Source of the DNA: Symsagittifera roscoffensis
Lineage: Eukaryota > Xenacoelomorpha > Acoela > Convolutidae
NCBI RefSeq assembly: GCF_963678635.1
Contig: NC_087063.1
Location: 1,772,073 to 1,836,072 of the forward strand
Length of the DNA stretch: 64,000 bases
Direction of reading: 5' to 3'
Position 1 is the first letter of the stretch. Every line of letters begins with the position of its first letter. Below, piece by piece: positions 49,027 through 61,500 of this stretch. A model generated the notes under the pieces. It was not told the origin of the DNA. It was given only the letters and a program-made list of their open reading frames with translations, and searched no databases. Both the position numbers and the translations under genes were made by a program.

Positions 49027-49156
49027 GTTCTAGAATTTTTAGCTCTGATTTTTGCACCACAATTATGTCCTAACCTAACTAAAACTAAGGTACCTTAGTT
49101 TTAGTTAGGTTAGGACATAATTGTAGTGCAAAAATCAGAGCTAAAAATTTTAGAAC
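49027..49156. repeat. 130-bp near-perfect palindrome without spacer
   Basis: The two 65-base arms meet at GGTACC (centre between 49091 and 49092). I count two mismatches over 65 positions. Outer ends are GTTCTAGAATTTTTAGCTCT on the left and its near-perfect complement on the right. It lies about 240 bp beyond the 3' end of the IQCH gene. Confidence 0.95.
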
Positions 49157-49395
49157 ATATAATTATGGCAAATAACTTCATTCCTTTTTTGGCATTTACA
49201 ATCCGATACTTTTTTTGTAATTCTAAATTTTACAATGGATTGTGTAATTTTTATCATGCTATTAGTTTAATATGCAAGATAAACAGAAATTATCCGTTTT
49301 GCTCGAATGCTTCCATATCTTCGCTTAGAATAGAAAGTTTTTTTGTCGAAATTTGCAAGTGGTAAGATCGAATTACTTCTAGTTGTTTGACTGCT

Positions 49396-49551
49396 TTATT
49401 TTTCCTGAATGGAAACAGCCTTATTGGCGTCTGCTTTTTTCAGATCTTCAGCCTTATTTGCTGTTTTCTCATCTTTGTCGACTATCTGTTTCTGTAGCTC
49501 TTCGTTCACAACAGCCACTCCTAGAATCTCCTCGATATCCTTGATCACAGC
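49396..49551 (-). CDS. IQCH: IQCH exon 13 (terminal coding exon)
   Basis: Residues about 795-845, beginning AVIKDIEEILGV and ending SIQEK-stop. Acceptor AG at 49552-49553, phase 0. The end is Lys/Glu/Asp/Ala rich and probably coiled. AATAAA overlaps the TAA stop (49395-49400); ATTAAA near 49265 is another polyadenylation candidate. Confidence 0.88.
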   Translation of the reverse strand, partial: AVIKDIEEILGVAVVNEELQKQIVDKDEKTANKAEDLKKADANKAVSIQEK

Positions 49552-52500
49552 CTAAATTAAAAAACAATCACTAATGACTTTTCGGCGAGCCTCAAATACA
49601 AATAGAACAACAAATTGCAACAACTGGAACGGACAGAAATAACTAAAAAGAGCAATCTGTCAGTTATCGAGGATGTTTGCATGTCAATTTAATTATTAGG
49701 TGACCTTGAGGCATATTTTTTGTCTGGAAAATTAGCGTTTTATGCTGAAGTTGGCAGAAAAAAGTCATTTGCTTTTTTTAATTATTTCTGTCTGTTCCAA
49801 ATTTTTGCAACTCTCTATATATTTACGTTTTTTTTTTGAGTTTTTTTAGTTAATGCCAAATTGTTGACAATATTGCTGACCTTGACCGTCTTAATAGGTC
49901 AAAAACATTCCAGGTTAATTAATTTTTCGGAAACCATTTTTACCTGTAGAATTCAGTTATAAGATGAAGTACTACGTCAAACTGAGCAGTTTTAGGTTAA
50001 CTAATTTTTTTTCAGATTCGTTGACCAAAAACATATTGCCAGCAATTTGGCATTAACAATAGAAGCTGGAAATTTCCGTTATAACGTTTAATTAGTAGCA
50101 AAAAGTTCGGAGAGACAAAAACAATTAAAAAGAGCAAATTACCTTTTTCAGACATTTTTTACATGCAAAAGCTAATTTTTCAGACAGAAAGTATGTCTCT
50201 ATGTCACCTGAAAATTCAAAAATGCATGCAAAAATTGCTCAAAATTGGCAGATTGCGCGTTTTAATTATTTCTGTCTGTCCGAACTTTTTGCAACTCTCT
50301 ATAAGATGAAACACTACGTCAAAACGAGCAGTTTCAGGCTAACTAATTTCGTTCAGATTCGTTGACCAAAAAGATATTGCCAACAATTTAGCATAAACAA
50401 TAGAAGCTGGAAGTTTCCGTTATGACGTAATAGTAATATAGCTGACGTGGAAGTTGGTGTGTCCCTGCATGGCGGGAGAGGAGAGTTCGTGGTGGAGCAC
50501 GTGGAGGTTCCTGGCGAAGGTGGCGAGGGCGGAGGGAAGTTGTTCATGCAGACACAACATGCCCACACTCTGTCTGCTGTAGCTGTCAAGCAGAGTGAAC
50601 ACACAGCCCTAAAGCATGTGTATACTGAACTCATGCATTTGTGCCAGTCCTATTTTCGAATTTTTGTTCTGAAAATCCACTTACGAAAACGCTTTTGATG
50701 GTCTTAACTTCAACAAAGTATGCAAGCGTGAACAAGTTGGGAAATTTTCTAACCTAAAACTATCGCAAAATTTTACAATAATTGAAAATACATTACCAAG
50801 GATACCAAATTGGCCATTTAATAGAATTTCCTTTTGGTACCCTTCAATGGTACTTTTTAGGTCGACCAAGGTGAAAACTTTTTCTCTTGGCCTTATATTT
50901 ATCGCTTTTGAGACACAAAGCTATCAAAAATAGAAACTGTTTTTGGTTCAAACTCTCCCAATTGATAATTACCCAATTTTGAAGTTAATAGTGTGTAGAA
51001 GAATGAATTAGCTCAAAGAGATATTGCTGCAATTCAAGAGAATTTAACAATATTTATACTGAATTGTTTCCTCCTGTTTTCGAAAAATGAAACATCACTC
51101 TGCTTTCAGTTTGTTCGCTTCATTGTTTTGGATCCTTTTGGGGGTGTACCTTTTCTTTTTGTTTCGCTCTCACCAACCAACAGCAGACTGCCCGAGTTGA
51201 TCAACGATGGTTATCCTGCAAGATTTTGCAAGATACTGCAAGATAGCGATTACCTTGCAAGAATCTTGAAAAAGAGTTGTTGTCTTGTAAGAATCTTGCA
51301 AGTTCTTGCAATATAACTAAATTAAAAAATTTTAATAGCCGCCAGAAAAAAAGCTATTGCGATTTTTTTTGACTTAAGTCTAAAAAAGTTGTCATTTGAA
51401 CTTGCAAACAATGTTCGGTTTGAACAAATTCAATAAACTTCAACTTGAATGCAAAAATTTAATTTTTCTGAAGTAAAAAGTTTCAGTCTGTGGCTATAAT
51501 TTATGCAGTTCAAATTGAAACTTTTAAAAACTTTTTTTTTGATTTTTCTTGCAATGTTACTCCAAATTTTTCTGTTTTCGCACTTCTATAGATGTTAAGA
51601 ATTATGTTTTGGTTACTTACGTAATATTTTTGAGCAAAAGAATCACTTAGCTTGAGATGTCTTGTATGTTGTTGATGCAATGAAATTTACAAATAAAGTT
51701 TGTCTTAAAATCGTTCTAAATTGGTTGAAGGAAGCTTATTTGCCATATTTGATTTGTTATTATCAAATCAATTATGGCATTTCATCGAATTTTATCACTT
51801 TGTACTTTATATGGTGTGTAGGGGGATGATTTTCACATAAAATATGAAATTAACATATAATTCATCTTTTTTTATTACATTTAATTTTTTCATGTTATAA
51901 CTGCTCTATAGACCTTAAAAGGTGGTCTTTACATTCAGAGTTTCGCCCTGATACGAGCAGTCTTGTTGTTCCGACTTTCTTAACGAAAGTAACGGAATAT
52001 TTGTGCTCGGGGTGGTTTTTTTTTTCTTCAGACAACTTTCGACTTTTTAACTAGCCATTTTCGACGGATTTTTTTTATCCATCGAAAGCTAATGTTGTCC
52101 TGAACCTAAGTTTGGAAATATATTTCACCTGTGATTTTTTTTTCGTAAAGTTATAGGAGTTTGAACATTGTCAATTTGGCCAATTTAGGACTATTAACGC
52201 ACGATATATTTCGCGCTATTAACGCGTGACAGAGATTTAATCTGTCTTAGAAATCGTTCCAAATTGGTTTAATGAAGCTTTTTAGCCATAATTGATTTGG
52301 TACAAGGAGCAAAATTTATTCTTTTGTAGTTCATATGGCGTGTAGCGGGATCTTTTTTACCGAAAAAAATTTCAAAATTTAGAAAAATTTGCTCGTTTTT
52401 TTGACGTTTAATTTGTTAATGATATCCAAGTTATTACTGCTCCATAAACCTTAGAAGGCAGTCGACACATTCAAGGCTTCGCCCTGATACGAGCAGTTTG

Positions 52501-55500
52501 TTGTTCCGACTTTCGACACGAAAGTAACGGAATATTTGTGGTCGGTGTGGGTTTTTTTTCTTCAGACAAAGTTGGACTTTTTAACTAGCATTTTTGACGG
52601 AGTTTCTTCAAATCAATCAAAAACTATTGTTGTCCTGAGCTTAAATTTGAAAAATGTTTCATCTGAGATCATTTTTCGTAAAGTTATGGGGGTTTAAGAT
52701 TGCCATTTTTGCCAATTTGGGACAATTAACTCGAGATACATTTCGCGCTATTAACGCGCGACGGAGATTTAATCCTCTTAGAAACCGTTCCAAGTTGGTT
52801 GAAAGAAGCTTATTTGCCATAATTCATTTGTTACAAGGAGCGAAATTTATTCTTTTGGGGTTTATATGGCGTGGGGGGATGATTTTAATAGAAAAAACTT
52901 TTAGAAAAAAAAATTCATTTTCTTATTACATTTTTTTTAAAAAAAGTTATTACTGCTCCATAAACCTTAAATGGGAGTCGGAACATTCAGAGCTTTGCCC
53001 TGATACGAGCAGTGTTGTTATTTCTCTGTTCTTTTGGTGATTTATTCAAGCATTTGAACGTTACAGGTACTGCTTCCTTCTTCCTCAAACGCTATAAAAT
53101 GTCTTCGCCCGTAAAGCTTTCCCCCATAAAATATCATATCTTCAAAGTTTTTGCTAAAATAACAGTTATGAAAAGCGATTGTCTTGTAAGATCTTAAAAT
53201 GAGATGCATCTTCTTTTAAAGATTTTTGCGCAGTTCTTGCAAGATCTTGTAAGCTAACCTTCTTTGATGGACTAGGATGAACAACAGTTACGGGGAAATC
53301 TGGTACAATTCAGTGCAGTTTTTCTATAGAAAAAATGTTAATCATACAACTCGCATACTATGAAAACTGTATGACAAGCGTTTTTTCGGACAACAAGAAA
53401 AAAATTCAAAAAAATTAAAATTAAAAAAAAAACCCTAAAAATGTTACCAATTTTTTCTATCGCAAAATCAGTTCTGTACTCAAGAATTAATCACTAATAA
53501 CAGCAGCAGCCAGTTCTCACCTGTCGTTCTTTGAGGTCGTAGCCTATGCCCTGTGCCCTGCACATCTGGAAGAAGACGGAGTAGTGAATGACACTCATGT
53601 TCGAGTGGAAGAGGCGGGTGCTCAACACTGCATATCTATTCGGACTGAACTCCTGCAACAAGTCACGAGTCAGAGAAGAGAACCGAAGATGAATTAAAAG
53701 CTACATTGAAATTGCATAATCTGAGTAAAAGCTCTAAGATTTCCTTTTGGATCTACTTTTCCGTCAGCTTTATAGGCATCACAAAAATTTATATCTTTCT
53801 TTTTTTGGTTAAAACCATCGCAGCAGAATTAAGCTTTGTGAACATTTTTTTCTTCGCGAGTAAATTTAATTTTGTTTGCTGACATTTCTGACAAAACTGA
53901 AAAAAAAAGAAATTTCTGATAAACAATTGCAACATTTTAGCGCGAAATGAACTTTTTTGTTTAATGAATATATTTCTAGGTAAAAAATAGTAACAGAATT
54001 AGTGACTCGCCTTCTCTTCTCGCCTTCGTCTGCGATGCTTGCTGGCAACTCTGTTGGGCGGTGCACTCACTGTCAACAGAGAGTTGTCGGGATCAAACAC
54101 TGCATTGGACACATACTTGGTCAGATTAGTCAACGACAGCTGGTCACTGAAGCCAAGGTTCAGGTCAATCGCCCACAACTGCTGCATGTCATTTACAGGG
54201 TCAATGAAGGTGACGAAGTCGATGGTGACGTAACCGATGATTGCGTAATTCTTACATGTCTCGGCTATCTTCATTGTGGCCTCGTTCAGTTGTTTCGATT
54301 CGATTGAACACTGGGGAACTGTAGTGCCCCAACATGAAAATTGAGTCTCGGCGTGAATTTGATCTCCTACAAATCAGACACTTGTTTTCTGTGTATGATA
54401 CAGCCAATGGTGCTGCTTATACAATAAAACCTGATTTTTACAATGATGAGCTGAATTTTTACAATGAAACCTGAATTTTACCTCAAAAATGAGACGTAAC
54501 GCCCAATTATCTTTGGAATTATTTTTACTTCATTTTGGAGCGAGTTTGATTTTTATAGCTAGGCAAAATAAAAAAACATCGAGAGACTATTTATGAATTA
54601 TCCGACCACATTTTATAAATGAGTAAAATATGAAGTCCACTAAAACAGTTGCTCCGAGAAAAATCACGGATTTTCAATCCATGTATGCCTGCTGAAAAAC
54701 AAACGAGAATGATTTTTTTTTGTTGAATTGAAAATAAAAAATGTATATTTGTTGACAAATTGAAGATGAAATAAAATCACTACCTTGTGACACAATTTGA
54801 ATGGTTCCAGTCGGTTCAATTAAAACGTCAACTCTGATAGCAGTTGTGTTTTCAGACGAAGGGTACGCTTCAATAACGCCCCCCTTTTCCAGAAAAGCGT
54901 CCAGGAATTTTTCCCAGGTGGGGTACGCGTCAGTGTTGGCTGGCTTGGTGTGGGTTGCTAGAATTTCTGGAATTTCTTCTAGAATCTTCTGGAAAGCGGG
55001 CTCCTGAAAAAATACGTATGTTTATAAGATCAACTTACATATATGTAGTAGTAAAAAAGTTATATGCTAATTTGTTGCTAGCATTTTAATCTATAACTTC
55101 GAGAGTGGGAGTTCTTTTTGAGGGCTGAGCTCTCGCCAAAATAAACATAGTCAACATGCAGTTGCAAAAGAGACAATGAATGCAACTAAGCAGAAAAGAA
55201 CACGGACTGACTTGTTTTTTTTTGAAAAACTCGCAACTTTCAGATTACAATTAAGGACGCTGCATCCGATATATCTTATTTTGACGTCTTCACCGCCGGT
55301 GTAAACTGTACGCCACCCATTTTGGGCCGATCAATCCAAAGTTTAAATGCGCCTTTGTCGCCAAGTTAAACTAATTCTGGACCAGGAGAGGGACGAAAGG
55401 GAATGTTCGAAGCGGTGCTCTCATTTTTGAAACAGTTCTCAAAACGATGAAAAAGGTTTTCAAGCACCAGATCGACAAAAACTCAGCAACCCCCTCCTCA

Positions 55501-58500
55501 AATTACTACAAAAAGATCGACAAAACTACAAAATCCCCCTCCTTTTTTTAAATCCTAGATCGAAAATCCTGAATCCACCCCTGCCGAAGTATAATAGACA
55601 AATAACTCATGAATGAATTGCTCTAAATTTGACTATTATACAGTTTCTGAACTAACATGTGCCCATTTCTTGTTCCATTTGTCCCCATATCGCATCTGCT
55701 GTTTCTTAGCCCACTGGAAGCACTTCAAGTGTTCGTTCACAGGACACACAGCGATGCCCCGTCCGTTGAACTCGTCGTCTATCTTGAGTAGCCAGAGTTT
55801 GTTGTCCAGGTGTTCTGTCACTAGTTGTGCCAGCGACTCCGTCAGTTGGTCCAGTGAATGGATGTCAAACTCACAGGGAGGTTGGTCTACCTGAACAAAC
55901 ATTTTTTAAAAACCAACCAGAAGTGATTTTAGATGAAGGTTCGCGTTGATCAGTTTTACTTAGTGACAGTTTGCTCAAAAAAAAAATTCGTTTTATTTAG
56001 TTTTATTTAGTTCATTGGCGCGCCGTCGAGATGGGAGGGTGCGAGATTGGGCGGCGGGGGGGGGGGTAATTTCAAATGGCCTAACTTCTCCGAAGGGCCC
56101 TCTTATTATTACTATATTACGACAGCCGTTTTTGACCAACCAAGCCTCGCCACAATAACAACCAACACCCAATTTTTGTTCGAAATTTTCAAAATTTTTT
56201 AAATAAATGCTTTGAAACGGCATGTTTTTCAAAAAAATTGTTGCAAGTTTTACAAGTTTTGCCAAAATGTTCTTTCTGGCGTTTCGGCAGGGTTCGAAAA
56301 ATCAAATGGCTGACCTAAAAAGTTTTGATCTATTTCTTCTAGTTTTTATTTTGAATGCCATAAATTTTTTCTCGACGCAGATTTTTTTGCAATTTTGTTT
56401 TAGTGAGTAGATTGGAAATACAGCCCTCTGAGTAAATTTTTTAAATGATTCTTCGTTTTCTTTAATAGTTTCGGTGGTTTAACCAAATTAATTTTACCTT
56501 TGCAGCAACAAATATTCGTTTCAGGCCAGACTTTGTAGCGTAACTGTTAGCCACGTCGGGTTCAGGGCCAAGTACTGGTACATCTAAAATGAACAGACTC
56601 TTGCTTGCAACATTGTACGAAATTTTATGTCGACTGTGATTTTGCTAATTTTTTGGTTTCCAGTTCCAAAGATAGTCTTCGTGGATGATTTCGTCGTAAT
56701 AAATGGAATGAGAACTACGATAATTTCTTGTGGTTACAGAAGATCCATCAATAGAGGATGGTTATCTTGCAAAATAATCCTAGGTAATTATATAGGTAAA
56801 TTTTACAATATAACCAATCTATATTGAAATATAACAGATCTACATTCTATAACATCCTCTTTCGCCGCTAGAAGTAATTATTGCTCTCATTCTAATCATC
56901 ATCATCATTACAATGAGAACTTTTATCCCTTCTGGAACTCTTATCGCTTCTTTTTATTAGTGAGAACCCCCACCTAATAAGTCGGACAGGTGCAGTTCGT
57001 CCCTGTGGATTACTCCTGGCACTATGTAGGCGGAGTTTCCGGCCACCAGGTTCTGGATTCTCTTCACAGTTAGTGGACTGTACTTGATCAGGGAGGTCAG
57101 ACACATGCTGTGGTTCTAAAACAACATTCAAGTCAGACTTTTCCAAAATTCTCCATCAAAGTTGAAGATAAGTTGATAGTTTTTGAAAACCAACTTATAA
57201 AGTATTTGGTTTTTTAAATCAAAATATGCTGAGGGAAGACCTGAGACATACATAAACGTGCGTTTCAGGTGGGATCCGTCTTAAAAGAAGGACCGAATAC
57301 CCGATTTTTTTTTCAGCCAATTAGGCCTAATTCAAAATTTGGACAGAAGTAAGCGAGATAATCAATCAGTTTTCAACGGTTTAAAAAGCGCTGGTTGGAC
57401 GAGATATTTAGCCTATTCGATACGTCTGTCATGCAAATAGCCCCATTAATTTAATTCAACACTTCTCTCAAATTTTGTTCCCGCAGGGCGCAGATTCCAT
57501 TGGTATTCATAAAACCGATTAGCTCACTTAATTCAATTTTTTGTTCGAAAAAGAGGGCGTTATTTGTACTTACTCCACCCAAAATAGTTTATAACCCATT
57601 AAAAACTAACTTCACGAGTTGTTCTAATTATATTTTAAAGCGGATTTAACCAATCAGATTTGAGCTTTGTCATTTCTGGTTTTAGTGTTTGCTGTTTGGG
57701 CGGAATTAGCAAGAAGAGCCAAAAAGTATTAAGTAGCCCTCTTACGGGAAAACTCTCCAATGCGTCTGGAACGATAATGGTGAATCTTTCGTCCATCTGG
57801 GTCTGATGTTCCACATCTCCAGAAAGGACAGCTGGCTTCAAACCCAACAGTTTTGAGAAGTATTGCTGGAACTCCTCACTAACAGGCACAGGTGATATGT
57901 AGATTATTTTCACATTCGGGTCGGCTAAGTCACACAATCGGCCCATTTGACGACTCTGCTCTAGTGCCATATCTTCGAGGGTGTAGCGCACACGCGCACT
58001 GTGGCCTGAAAACGTTCAATTAGCCGATGAAAAAATGTGGATTTAATCGTTCACTTATTAAGTTCGAGAGTATAATTTGTAACAATCGCCTCACAAAAAC
58101 AGTGATGTTAGCTGTGAAATTTTTTCTATATAATTCTCGCTTCACACAAAGGCGCAGAAACAAAGAAAAAATACGAGCCTTTGCATCTAAGAAGTAAAAT
58201 TTTCGGCTTGTTCAATATTTTCTTTCGGAAACTCACCAAGTGACGGTATGTGAATGATAATTCTTTGATTCGCCTTCATTTCATCCCAAGTTGACGATAG
58301 TAACTGAAACAAGACTGATTGTATCAGGGCAAAAATTCATTTTCTTAACTGTCATTTTAGGAATCTTAATTAGTTGTTGACATAGATTATTTGATTAAAA
58401 AAACGCATAAAACATTAAAACATTTTTTGCCTTTAATCAAACTCGAATTCCCGATATGCAGTGCAAATCGATACCGTTCATAATCATAATGAAATTTGAC

Positions 58501-61500
58501 AAAATATTATATAACTTTACGTTTCATCGCCGCGGGAACCGTTAGGGTTGCAAAACTCAAAAGCAAATACCTTAAGCTCAATAGTTTGTGGTAAAAAAAT
58601 CTTTTTGGCTGGCTCTAGCTCTCTGTAGCTCTGATTAAAATTTTTCTTGAGAAACACTTTTTTCTCCAAAGTCACTCGAGAAGAATTAATTACCGCAAAA
58701 AAATGAGTTTAAGGGAATCAACTGTGAGTTTTAAAAATCTGAGGGATCTCGCGAAGATATAAAAATTTTATGTCAAATTTGTGGGGTCGTGAAATGTGAT
58801 TTTCATTTGTGTGGAATTTTTTGTTATCAAACTTAAAACAGACCATTCAATCATGAGGACAAGGATCAAGATACGAGCTGGCGAACCGCTGTTGTGCATC
58901 TGCTTAAAAACTAAATGCATTTTTTGCTTTATTTTCCTGGGCTGGGTAATGTTGCCTCACTCTCAAGCAACGAGCACGGATCATGCTTGGCCCAAAACAT
59001 CCGACATTTCGATTGAGAAGCGGAGACGCAACCACTTCATCACCGCTCCCTTAGTTCTAGGCGATGTTTTGTTATGAATTTTTGTTTTTAAGCTAGGCGA
59101 AAACAAAAAAGTTGAAGTTTTTTTAAAGCTATTTAAAAACAAAGTGATAAGTTTGGCATAAAATAATAAAATAATAAGAAAAAATTGCATGCTTTAATTC
59201 AATTTGACAACTTAATTGAAATATTCACAAAATTTTCCAGTTTTAGCCTGATAAGATCAAAATTTAAGTGTTAAAAGTTTGAGTAGTATATGGAATTGAT
59301 AACGAATTGAAGTAAAACGGGAACATAATCAATTATAAAACAATTATAATTGTACTTTTATCAAAATTATAATTAATTATAAGCGCCAAATTTAGACTGT
59401 TATTTGGCGTGTTATAGAGTGTTATAATGAAAAAATTTAATGTGAAATTTTAAGAAAAAATAATCAACTATAATTGATTATAACTTTTCCGAAATTATTA
59501 AATTTAGAGTGTTATAATGAAAAAATTTAGTGTGAAATTATAAGAAAAATTAATCAACTATAGTTGATTATAATTTTTCCGAAAATCTCCTATAATCTCA
59601 TATAATCTCTTATACTCTCATAATCTTTTATAATCAATGATAATCAATTATGATAGATTAGAATCCTTTTTTCTGTCAAAAATCTCTTAAATTGAGATGT
59701 ATTATCACTCTTTGGTTCATCTGAACACAAAGTTTTACCACAAAAAAAAGTTTCATAGAGATCCCTTCATATTAGATGAAAGAATCCCACGGTGGGAGAA
59801 ATACAATTATTCTATATAAATCAAGAAACTAAAGCAGTGTGCTGATACTTTGGTGGTCAAAAAATCTTAAAATGTGTATCATGAAACAGCTATAATCAAG
59901 GAGAAAAGAAAAAGAAAGCGTTATAAATTTGAATTGATTCGAAAACCATTAAAACATTTTTCGAACGTCTACAAAAAGCATAAAATCTAAGCATTTCAGG
60001 TGGAAAGTCGGAGACAAAATGGGAAAATAAAAATGTTTATAAACAATTATAATCGATTATAACGATTATAATTGATTTTTTTTGCAACACAAATAAAATA
60101 GTAACTTGGATAAAGTTAATCGGTTGTAATTGGTTATATGGTAACATAATTTTATAATCTGATTATAATTGATTTCAAAAAGAGAGATTATAATCGATTA
60201 TCAATTGGTTGAAATCTTTTTTTTTCTCATTTTTTGTAAGACTGGTTGAAACTAGTTGCGGGTAAGGCCAATTATATTGCCTCAATTCATTTCTGATCAA
60301 TTTAGTAGTGCTGGGTAAGTCGCCACACATAAATAATTTTGTTACACTTTCAGCATCAAAATATGAAGTTACCAGAGTAAGCAGCCTCGTGTCTGGTTAA
60401 TATAGTGGTGTGCGCACCCGGCCGGTGCCATGAATATCACCGGTTCTATCCCCTGGAAACATTCTTTTAAAATTGGTGTCAACAGAAAAACACACCGAAC
60501 ACATATATTCCTCTTTCTTTGATAGAACTATTCATTTTTGGCGCAAAAAAAAATTAAATATTGAACACATTTTCCAACTACCTTTTTTAAAAGTCTTTGA
60601 AACGCCTTCATTTGATGTAATAACCCATAATAACATATAGTTCGATGTAATAACCCATTAAAACCCATAATAGACAATCCCCAACTCCCTCCCCCCCACC
60701 CCCCCCCCCCCCCCCCCAAATCCCTTCCCCCTCCCCAAACCACTGCTGACTGAATGAATACCTTCATTCTGAGTCTGTAGGAGTCGATGAGACTTCTGTT
60801 GGTGTTGACTAATTGTTTCCTGATCTTGCTCAGCTTCGCATTCATTATCCACGAGATCGCAATCATTCCAGCCGCCCATTTCTGCTTCCTATGGTGTGAA
60901 CATAAGGAAAAAAATAAGGATTAAAAAACTAACATGAAATTTTGAAATTTAATGCGCAAACATTGTTTTTGCAGACAAATCATTGCAGCATAAAAAATTG
61001 CGACAGAAGTAAAATGTTTTCCCGGTGCATTATTTTATCATTATCTTGAAGATGAAGTTCAAAGTCTTCATTTAGTGTTCATGAAATGCTATGAACTTTT
61101 GACAAAAAAAATTGAAACTGTATCCATGGATTATCCTTCATTAAATTCTTCATTAGAAACTTTAAAGCCCCCCCTCCCAACCTCTCATGAGCATCAATTT
61201 CATCGTGTAACTTGTGGTTTAACAAGATTAAGTATGACACAAAAATATGTTTGTCATGGCGCCCATGTAAACAATCTCCTCCCTCTATAGACCAACTGAA
61301 AATTCAACCAGTATGGTCTACATGTGATATGCGCAAATCTGATTGGTGCGAAAAAAATGCTTTTAACCTAGTAAACAATCTCCTCTCTAAAATTGATTTA
61401 GCCAGGGTGGAAATTGTTCACTTGGCCTTTGTCGTGGCTTCATTTGTCCATGTGTCAATTTTCATAACAATTGGACAATGCGAACAAACATTTTACTTGT

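Noticed and set aside
52654-53040. 128-codon frame in the 52 kb array
   Set aside because: It lies wholly within the repeat C array inside an IQCH intron.
57635-57745. Extension of the exon 5 frame past its donor
   Set aside because: Similarity to the family stops at LESFP, exactly at a GTAAGA donor, and phase fits exon 6.
60528-60866. 112-codon frame with a Gly-rich tail
   Set aside because: Its first part is IQCH exon 3; the Gly-rich part is intron translated through C/G homopolymers after the GT donor.
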